DNA from: Candidatus Saccharimonadia bacterium
GTDB taxonomy: Bacteria; Patescibacteriota; Saccharimonadia; Saccharimonadales; UBA4665
DNA length: 7,839 nucleotides
NCBI GenBank assembly: GCA_023268595.1
Contig: JALQUD010000025.1
Coordinates: 339-8,177, forward strand
Direction of reading: 5' to 3'
Translations under genes and position numbers: made by a program
The notes under the pieces: model-generated
What the model saw: only the letters and a program-made list of their open reading frames with translations
What the model was told of the DNA's origin: nothing
Databases searched by the model: none
Shown: one piece after another, positions 1-4,513 of the stretch
Position numbering within the stretch: the stretch's first letter is position 1
How the letters are laid out: each line of letters opens with the position of its first letter

Positions 1-918
1 GGCAAGATCTTGGGCGAAGACTCTCTGAACCGCATCATTAAGAATCCCGTGTACGCAGGATTCATCTGTGACTCATTTACCGACTTCGAACTGGTTAAAG
101 GGCAGCACGATCCCATTATCTCTGTGGAAACATTCGAGCGGAACAAACTGCTCATCTATGGACGCAACAGCCGTAAAGACGAAGCCCACATCAAAAAGAA
201 TTTATCGTATGTCCTTAAGGGGCTGCTCCTTTGCTCTCGATGCAATAACATGATGTACGCCTCTGCTCCACGTACTGGTAATGGAGGCTACTCTCCAAGG
301 TATCACTGTGGCCGTGGTTGCAAGACGCCTTCCGTGCCAGCTAAAAGAGTACATGAGGACTTCCAGACATATCTAAGTTCCCTACGCCCCACCGATGGCA
401 CGCTGAGACTATACAAAGAGGTTTTGGTCCGAGAAGCGAACCATCAGCTAGGACGCCTGAATACAGACATTGAAGGCATACGCCGAGAATTAGACGAAGT
501 AGCAAGGCTTCGAGTTAACGCGATTGAAAGGTTTACATCAGGCGACCTGACTAAAGATGAGAAGAATGAATTTATCGACTCGCTAGACATCAGAAAGCTT
601 GATGCCACCGAAAAACTGAAAGACTTAGAAGCTGGCCAGGCACTTCGAGAAACCGATATTGAGTATGCCATTAACTTCATGGAGTCCGTAGACAAACAGT
701 GGGCTGATGCTAGTTTCGAGTTACAGCAGAGGTTCCAAAAGCTGATCTTCCCATCTGGAGTGACATACGATACTCAAAAGCATAGCTTTGGAACCTCTAA
801 AATAAGCGCTCTATACGAACCTCTATCGAGTAAAAAAATACCAGGACATAATCCTGGTACTTCTGAAACGTATATGGTTGCGGGGGCAGGACTCGAACCT
901 GCGACCTCGTGGTTATGA
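1..918 (+). CDS. Large serine recombinase (site-specific integrase), C-terminal part; 5' end beyond the window
   Basis: The frame is open from base 1, so the N-terminal catalytic serine domain lies off the left edge; the first TTG at 10 is internal. Counting from base 1, residues 8-30 hold the end of the Recombinase domain (LNRIIKNPVYAGFI). A zinc beta-ribbon follows, with Cys78, Cys81, Cys103 and Cys107 (CxxC and CxxxC pairs). Residues about 140-220 form a charged coiled coil, as in large serine integrases of phages and integrative elements. The last residues (AGAGLEPATSWL) are antisense of tRNA-fMet, and the TGA stop overlaps the anticodon complement. Such tRNA-derived ends are typical of integrases fused to their attachment site. 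The coding sequence looks more A/T-rich than the genes to the right, consistent with transfer. The family call is secure; the natural stop is less certain because it is shaped by the junction. Confidence 0.9.
   Translation, partial: GKILGEDSLNRIIKNPVYAGFICDSFTDFELVKGQHDPIISVETFERNKLLIYGRNSRKDEAHIKKNLSYVLKGLLLCSRCNNMMYASAPRTGNGGYSPRYHCGRGCKTPSVPAKRVHEDFQTYLSSLRPTDGTLRLYKEVLVREANHQLGRLNTDIEGIRRELDEVARLRVNAIERFTSGDLTKDEKNEFIDSLDIRKLDATEKLKDLEAGQALRETDIEYAINFMESVDKQWADASFELQQRFQKLIFPSGVTYDTQKHSFGTSKISALYEPLSSKKIPGHNPGTSETYMVAGAGLEPATSWL
832..859 (-). terminator. Intrinsic terminator of tRNA-fMet, inside the recombinase frame
   Basis: An 8-bp perfect stem TACCAGGA/TCCTGGTA (839-846 and 852-859) has a 5-nt loop. 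On the minus strand it is followed directly by seven U residues (832-838). It lies 15 bases past the tRNA CCA end, so it fits as the tRNA terminator while also being read as recombinase codons on the other strand. Confidence 0.75.
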
Positions 919-949
919 GCCACGCGAGCTGCCGCTGCTCCACCCCGCG
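875..949 (-). tRNA. Initiator tRNA-fMet (CAU), CCA encoded
   Basis: The minus strand folds as a complete tRNA. The 5' acceptor strand CGCGGGG (949-943) pairs with CCCCGCA except at the first position, leaving the C1xA72 mismatch that marks bacterial initiator tRNA. The T arm is GCAGG-TTCGAGT-CCTGC, the anticodon loop is CTCATAA (CAU at 917-915), the discriminator is A, and CCA is encoded at 877-875. The anticodon stem has U29-A41 where the initiator usually has three G-C pairs, a minor deviation. The 3' half is overlapped by the end of the recombinase frame, so the gene probably served as the integration target and was restored by the element. Confidence 0.93.
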
Positions 950-973
950 TCATCTGAGTGGTTAACTCGATGT

Positions 974-1002
974 ATTGTAGTGGCGCTTTGTTTTTTTGTC
1001 AA
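974..1002 (-). promoter_or_regulatory. Sigma70-type promoter of tRNA-fMet
   Basis: The minus strand has a perfect -35 TTGACA (1002-997), a 17-bp spacer, and a -10 TACAAT (979-974). Transcription would start near 967, about 18 bases before the tRNA 5' end. Placement and spacing are ideal for a strong stable-RNA promoter. Confidence 0.85.
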
Positions 1003-1265
1003 TGTCAGTCCTCTGAGGGTCTTTTTCTGGGGTCCTTTTTCGCTCGTCTGTCGCTGATGGTAATACGACTTGGTCAGCAACCCGGCAGCCGCACGAAGCG
1101 CCTCTCATTTTGCATTTTTTCGTGCGTAAGCACTTTGTTACACATTCAACAGATACGAGCACGCACCAAACTCGTTACATCTCGAAAATAGCAAAAGGCA
1201 TGAGAAAACTGCCACGCTACATCACGCCACGCCAAAACCACGTCAAAACCAGACCATAGACTCAA
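1003..1265. other. Intergenic stretch with no recognised gene
   Basis: Between the tRNA promoter and the stop of the divisome gene I see no convincing gene on either strand. There is a weak short hairpin around 1121-1132 (GTGC/GCAC) near T-rich DNA, and a direct repeat of a GTGGTTTTG-like string on the minus strand near 1215-1250. Neither forms a recognisable terminator for the minus-strand gene ending at 1266. Confidence 0.5.
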
Positions 1266-1745
1266 CTATTGGTCAGAAGGACCAGCCGACGGGTCCTGGC
1301 GGTGCAGGAAGAAGTCTACCCAGGCTTCGAAATTACGCTGGTAGGCCGGCTTGCGGCTGGACGGCGTCGGCGCCTCTGCCTTGGACTGCGGCGTGGTCAC
1401 ATACTTCAGCGCCACATCCTTTGGCACCAGCAGCTGCTTTTCACCAGGCCGGCCCAGACCGAAGTCCTGACGGGCCTTCAGCTCAAGATATTGCTCGGTA
1501 TTGAAGTACTGGTTCTGCAGTTTGAGGTTGTTATTGGCCAACTCCTGCACCGCCACTTCCTGGTTCATACGCGAGATTTCCTTCTGCAGTTCGTAGTTGC
1601 GCTGGATGACCTTAGCCCCGCTCCAGGTCACCATCAGCGCCACGAACAGGAACGCCAACAGACCGATGGCCCGGACATCACGGAACTGGGTGACGCGAGG
1701 GTCATCCTGCAACGAGACGAAGAACGTTTTGATTTTATCAAGCAT
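1266..1745 (-). CDS. FtsB/DivIC-like septum formation initiator protein
   Basis: This 159-residue bitopic membrane protein probably acts in the divisome, where FtsB/DivIC pairs with FtsL through a coiled coil and links to the FtsQ/DivIB complex. A short cytoplasmic N-terminus (1-26) is followed by one membrane helix at about 27-43, a Gln/Asn/Glu-rich coiled coil at about 46-78, and the typical FtsB/DivIC tail near 82-108 (EQYLELKARQDFGLGRPGEK, ending in LVP). The C-terminal extension (about 110-159) is Pro/Ser-rich and longer than in E. coli FtsB. The ATG at 1745-1743 gives a sensible N-terminus, though its Shine-Dalgarno is weak (GGTAAG close to the start). It stands alone, divergent from the tRNA at 1865. 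FtsL versus FtsB/DivIC identity cannot be decided by eye. Confidence 0.8.
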   Translation of the reverse strand: MLDKIKTFFVSLQDDPRVTQFRDVRAIGLLAFLFVALMVTWSGAKVIQRNYELQKEISRMNQEVAVQELANNNLKLQNQYFNTEQYLELKARQDFGLGRPGEKQLLVPKDVALKYVTTPQSKAEAPTPSSRKPAYQRNFEAWVDFFLHRQDPSAGPSDQ

Positions 1746-1765
1746 ATGCTTACCGTATATGACAT

Positions 1766-1771
1766 ATTATA
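1766..1771 (-). promoter_or_regulatory. Probable -10 box of the FtsB-like gene
   Basis: A perfect TATAAT on the minus strand (1771-1766) would start transcription near 1759, about 14 nt before the ATG. No good -35 is seen at the expected distance, so this is only moderately supported. Confidence 0.4.
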
Positions 1772-1788
1772 TACTCCGGTTGCAAATC

Positions 1789-1797
1789 TGCTATACT
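1789..1797 (+). promoter_or_regulatory. Possible extended -10 promoter for the CAU tRNA
   Basis: TGCTATACT matches an extended -10 (TGnTATAAT-like). It is the best promoter candidate before the tRNA, giving a leader of about 60 nt. No convincing -35 accompanies it. It lies about 18 bp from the minus-strand -10 of the FtsB-like gene, so the two promoters would be divergent and close together. Confidence 0.35.
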
Positions 1798-1864
1798 TTC
1801 ATCTGTTAGACATCTGTCAGGCGCTACATAACGGCTGCCAGCCAGCTGTCAGCATCATAACCCT

Positions 1865-1940
1865 GGGGGCATAGCTCAGTGGTTAGAGCAGTCGGCTCAT
1901 AACCGATTGGTCGCTGGTTCAAGTCCAGCTGCCCCCACCA
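1865..1940 (+). tRNA. tRNA with CAU anticodon, probably tRNA-Ile2 (lysidine type); could be elongator tRNA-Met
   Basis: A full 76-nt cloverleaf: a 7-bp acceptor stem GGGGGCA/TGCCCCC, anticodon CAU at 1898-1900 in the loop CTCATAA, discriminator A, and encoded CCA. The first acceptor pair is intact, so it is not an initiator. The D arm, variable loop and T arm (TTGGTC, GCTGGTTCAAGTCCAGC) match my memory of the E. coli minor tRNA-Ile (ileX/ileY) very closely and E. coli elongator tRNA-Met much less. I infer an AUA-reading tRNA-Ile2 that TilS would modify to lysidine. The acceptor stem differs from E. coli Ile2, so the identity stays open. Confidence 0.9.
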
Positions 1941-1943
1941 CTA

Positions 1944-1972
1944 TTGATTTTTTATTATTTTTATTGTATAAT
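1944..1972 (+). promoter_or_regulatory. Sigma70-type promoter for the CPBP operon
   Basis: TTGATT (1944-1949), a 17-bp T-rich spacer, then a perfect TATAAT (1967-1972). It starts only four bases after the tRNA CCA end. Predicted transcription starts near 1979, giving a leader of about 172 nt before the ATG at 2152. The T-rich spacer could also help end tRNA transcription. Confidence 0.7.
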
Positions 1973-2031
1973 TAATTAAGTTCTAGTGAGACTTACACCT
2001 GACTACTAGAGCACTTTGACAAGTAGACAGT

Positions 2032-2083
2032 CACAAGGTGAGTAGTAAGAGCGTGATTTTCGTGCTTTTAGCTCTCACCTTGT
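2032..2083 (+). promoter_or_regulatory. Long hairpin in the 5' leader of the CPBP gene
   Basis: CACAAGGTGAG (2032-2042) and CTCACCTTGTG (2073-2083) form a perfect 11-bp stem. Inside it, TAAGAGC can pair with GCTTTTA (one G-U), leaving a loop of about 11 nt. A smaller stem, TCTAGT/ACTAGA (1982-1987 and 2005-2010), precedes it. The descending arm ends in GTGTG, which could instead pair with the CACAC just after it (near 2096), so two alternative folds are possible. No U-tract follows, so it is not a plain terminator. It matches no riboswitch class I recognise. Confidence 0.55.
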
Positions 2084-2151
2084 GTGTACAGGAAACCACA
2101 CGCTCGTAACCCGAGAGGCAATCTCTGCCAAAGTTGAGAAGAGAGTCCGAA

Positions 2152-2745
2152 ATGGGTAGCGTTACTGAAGTTGCCGTGACCGCCTGCATGGGCGCCGTTG
2201 TCGCGTACGCAGCTTTCGGCGATGGAAGACTTCGAAAGAACCTCGCCATCATCAGGAAGTACCGTCCGGTACACTTCCTGACCAACATCCCCATCATCGC
2301 GTCGGTGATCACAGCAGCCATGCTGCTGAACAAGTACGTGCCGTTCATGGACAAGAATCCACTCCTGTGGATCTTGTCTTTCTTCTTTGATGGCGACGGG
2401 ACAGGAGGCGCAAACCTCATTTTCTCTGGCCTCCAGTGGAAGTGGTACGCACTCATTTTCTTGCCGGTGCTTACCCTTGCGCTGCCATACTTGGCTGAGA
2501 TCGAAGAGCGTTCTTTCCGTGAGGGGACCAGAAACTGGAAGCATGGCATTGTCCGTAGCATCCGCTTCGGCTTGGAGCATCTGATCATGATGATTTCCAT
2601 CGGAACGGCGATCGCCCTGATCATCGGTGGACTTTGGTTCACCTACCAGTACTTCAAGGGCGGATGCGAGCGCAGCACCACATACCATGCAGCGTACAAC
2701 ACCATGCTGGTCACACTGGCATTTGCAGCGGTCATCCTGTCCTAG
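2152..2745 (+). CDS. CPBP-family (Abi/Rce1-like) intramembrane metalloprotease, short form
   Basis: This 197-residue protein is mostly hydrophobic, with membrane segments near 5-22, 42-60, 68-80, 97-115, 141-166 and 184-197. It carries the three CPBP motifs in order: EExxxR (Glu118, Glu119, Arg123), FxxxH (Phe139, His143) and HxxxN (His179, Asn183). These residues make up the active site in Rce1 and bacterial CPBP proteases, which cleave peptide bonds inside or near the membrane; some members give bacteriocin immunity or process small peptides. The protein is at the short end for the family. The ATG at 2152 is chosen over an in-frame TTG at 2134 because AGAAGAGAG (2137-2145) sits at Shine-Dalgarno distance. 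A small membrane-protein gene follows 50 nt later, apparently in the same transcript. The motifs make the family call firm; the substrate is unknown. Confidence 0.82.
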   Translation: MGSVTEVAVTACMGAVVAYAAFGDGRLRKNLAIIRKYRPVHFLTNIPIIASVITAAMLLNKYVPFMDKNPLLWILSFFFDGDGTGGANLIFSGLQWKWYALIFLPVLTLALPYLAEIEERSFREGTRNWKHGIVRSIRFGLEHLIMMISIGTAIALIIGGLWFTYQYFKGGCERSTTYHAAYNTMLVTLAFAAVILS

Positions 2746-2784
2746 ACGGGTAAGTAGCACCACGCCACATCATCCAACATCTAC

Positions 2785-2790
2785 AAGGAG
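2785..2790 (+). promoter_or_regulatory. Strong Shine-Dalgarno before the interrupted small ORF
   Basis: AAGGAG lies five bases before the ATG at 2796. It is one of the two strongest ribosome sites in the window, the other preceding the gene at 6724. It shows that translation is, or recently was, meant to start at 2796 despite the amber codon seven codons later. Confidence 0.75.
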
Positions 2791-2795
2791 TAGGT

Positions 2796-3005
2796 ATGTC
2801 CGTCTGGTCCACGATCTAGTTGTTGACGTTGGCCGTGCCATGTCTGGCGATGGGAGCCTATGCAATGCTCGGGTCATTCCGGGGACTGCGCCGCACTAGC
2901 CACATGGAGTTCGAATTCGAGGACTTGATGCTGAGCAGCGAAGCCTCCTACGAAAAACTCATGACGACTCGCAGGCTACTCCAACGCCCTGACGACAACG
3001 CGTAG
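2796..3005 (+). pseudogene. Small one-TM membrane protein gene interrupted by an amber codon at position 8
   Basis: After the strong Shine-Dalgarno, the frame reads MSVWSTI, then TAG (2817-2819), then continues open to a second TAG at 3003-3005. The part after the amber codon has a hydrophobic stretch (LLTLAVPCLAMGAYAMLGSF) followed by basic residues (RGLRR) and an acidic, soluble tail of about 39 residues. Without the stop it would be a coherent protein of about 69 residues with one N-terminal membrane helix. TTG codons directly follow the TAG (2820, 2823), so reinitiation there could give a product of about 61 residues. TAG ends several neighbouring genes, so routine amber suppression is unlikely. 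It follows the CPBP gene and may encode a partner or substrate. Nonsense mutation, sequencing error and a stop-restart arrangement all remain possible. No family is recognised. Confidence 0.55.
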
Positions 3006-3007
3006 CG

Positions 3008-3047
3008 GGTGGGCATGGCAGAGCTTACACAGATTGCCATGCCCACC
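3008..3047. terminator. Strong hairpin directly after the small ORF, without U-tract
   Basis: GGTGGGCATGGCA (3008-3020) and its exact complement (3035-3047) form a 13-bp GC-rich stem with a 14-nt loop, starting two bases after the stop codon. No T-run follows on either strand. It is either a U-less terminator or a 3' stabilising structure for the CPBP transcript. Confidence 0.5.
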
Positions 3048-3133
3048 GCATGCAACCCAACTCCATCACTGTCTACTTGTCATCAACTTATTTATCCGAA
3101 GCGTTCTTACAAACTACGCTATGAACCTCCAGT

Positions 3134-3171
3134 AAAAGACCACCCGCCGCCAACGGCACGGGTGGTCTTTT
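3134..3171. terminator. Bidirectional intrinsic terminator between converging genes
   Basis: AAAAGACCACCCG (3134-3146) and CGGGTGGTCTTTT (3159-3171) form a 13-bp stem. The 12-nt loop can extend through CCG/CGG. T4 on both strands and its place between the plus-strand CPBP unit and the minus-strand esterase gene support termination in both directions. Confidence 0.8.
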
Positions 3172-3191
3172 CCAATTATCGTATGGGATGT

Positions 3192-4472
3192 TTACTGCGT
3201 AGGGGCGGAACGGTTGAAGACATCACCGTTCATGTAGAAGCCCCAGTCCACGTAGTTCAGGTCGTGCGAGCCGCTGCGCAAGTGGTAGCTCATGGCGTCA
3301 CCACGGTATGGCGTGTTCAATGCTGGCTGCCAGGTGTTGGATGGCAGACCGTTGTTACCGATGCCATACAAGCCATAGACCTGCGAAGCTGCGGTGTAGG
3401 CCAGGAACTCACCCTTGGGATCGGAGTTATTGTCACCTTGGGCGCTGGCGATGTAGACGCGGCGCGGCGCTACCAGGTCCATCAGCTCATGCTGGTCCAC
3501 TGGCAGTGATGATTCGTTGCCATTGTAGGCCTTGTAGGTCTGGGCGAACCAGTATGGAAAGTTGTTATTGATAGCTGCCACGGTCTCGGCATTGACGCCG
3601 GCTGCGCCGCGGCGGGCCAGTTTGGCGCCGGTGTTGCCCGATTCGTTGGAGATGACCGCCGCAAAGCGGGTGTCCTGGGCGCCAGCCCAGAGTGCAGCCT
3701 TGCCGCTACGCGAGTGGCCGATGACAGCGACCTTGCTGGCGTCGATGTCGGAATCGGTCACCAGATAGTCCATGGCCCGGCTAGCCGACCATGACCAGGT
3801 GCCGACGGCGCGCATAGCATTGTCCGGCAACGCTGACGATGACTTGTAGAAAGCGTTGATCATCTTGCTACGGTAGCTGGAGTTGTTGTCCGGAGCCACG
3901 TCGTTGGCATTGATGATGGCGATGGCGTAACCGGCCGCATTCAGACGGGCAACTGGCAGATAATCGGTGTTCTGTGCCGGATCATCGGTGGCGGCAGCCC
4001 GGTGGTCGATCATCAGGAAGGTTCCCTTGACCGCCTGGTTGGTCGGTATGAAGGTGCGTACCGGATAGCTGACCGTGGCATATGGCGCGGCGATCCTGAC
4101 GGTCACGATCTTGCGTTTGACGTTGGTGAAGTTGGTAGTAGCCACACTGAACGTCTGCGTGTAATTGCCACTGAAGTTCTGGCCGTAAACGTTCTGGCGG
4201 AAGTCGGCTAGGATCTCTGCCCGGCGGGAGTTCTCCCAGACCGAGGTAGAAGTCACTTTGGTGCCGCTTTTGAGCGTCAGCGGGTCCGGATATTTGACAC
4301 CATCGATAGTGATGGTAGCGCCGGAATACGCCGCCACACGGCTGCTGGCCGCCTGGGCGCTACCCACGAACGCCGGCGCACTCGCCAGGACGCACAGGGC
4401 GCTAAAAGCAGTGGCGGCTACGGCCGCGGTTATCCGGCCGGTGCGGCCGGCCTTGGTGGAGGTCTTATTCAT
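3192..4472 (-). CDS. Secreted CE15-type glucuronoyl esterase
   Basis: A 426-residue alpha/beta-hydrolase of the bacterial carbohydrate esterase family 15, which cleaves esters between glucuronoyl groups of xylan and lignin alcohols; some are annotated acetylxylan esterase. A signal peptide covers about 1-41 (basic start, hydrophobic core, AQA cleavage site), with no lipobox. The nucleophile motif GHSRSGK puts the catalytic serine at Ser254. Glu277 lies 23 residues later, the spacing of the acid in characterised CE15 enzymes. The family block LPVDQHEL (323-330) is present, an alternative acid may lie near Asp347/Asp351 (before KGEF), and the catalytic histidine is probably His403. The ATG at 4472 gives a clean signal peptide, though only a weak AGG precedes it; an upstream GTG at 4514 overlaps the previous stop and lacks a ribosome site. 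It lies 41 bases after its dockerin-bearing paralogue, probably in one operon. Substrate is inferred from family only. Confidence 0.85.
   Translation of the reverse strand: MNKTSTKAGRTGRITAAVAATAFSALCVLASAPAFVGSAQAASSRVAAYSGATITIDGVKYPDPLTLKSGTKVTSTSVWENSRRAEILADFRQNVYGQNFSGNYTQTFSVATTNFTNVKRKIVTVRIAAPYATVSYPVRTFIPTNQAVKGTFLMIDHRAAATDDPAQNTDYLPVARLNAAGYAIAIINANDVAPDNNSSYRSKMINAFYKSSSALPDNAMRAVGTWSWSASRAMDYLVTDSDIDASKVAVIGHSRSGKAALWAGAQDTRFAAVISNESGNTGAKLARRGAAGVNAETVAAINNNFPYWFAQTYKAYNGNESSLPVDQHELMDLVAPRRVYIASAQGDNNSDPKGEFLAYTAASQVYGLYGIGNNGLPSNTWQPALNTPYRGDAMSYHLRSGSHDLNYVDWGFYMNGDVFNRSAPTQ
3643..3677 (-). repeat. 35-bp block identical to 4959-4993 (esterase paralogue copy 1)
   Basis: This stretch, coding the region just after the serine motif, is identical over 35 bases to 4959-4993. 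Flanking blocks (3612-3626 with 4928-4942, and 3679-3689 with 4995-5005) are also identical at the same 1316-bp offset. It marks tandem duplication or gene conversion between the two esterase genes. Confidence 0.8.
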
Positions 4473-4513
4473 GTCTAGGTACCTGTTTATAGCGTAATAG
4501 TATCGTAATCGCA

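Noticed and set aside
958..1191. Open frame of 77 codons on the plus strand between the tRNA and the FtsB-like gene
   Set aside because: It overlaps the tRNA-fMet promoter, has no ribosome site and has unprotein-like composition.
1269..1874. Plus-strand open frame opposite the FtsB-like gene
   Set aside because: It is antisense to a gene with clear TM, coiled-coil and FtsB/DivIC motifs, and it runs into the tRNA.
2068..2763. Long minus-strand open frames opposite the CPBP gene
   Set aside because: The plus strand carries all three CPBP motifs and membrane helices; the antisense product has no recognisable features or ribosome site.
2817..2819. Genome-wide amber recoding
   Set aside because: TAG is the natural stop of the FtsB-like, CPBP and dockerin-esterase genes, and no other in-frame TAG interrupts a recognisable protein.
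4380..4472. Lipoprotein signal in the plain esterase (Leu-Cys in the hydrophobic core)
   Set aside because: The residues before Cys27 (S-A-L) do not fit a lipobox, while a standard AQA cleavage site follows.
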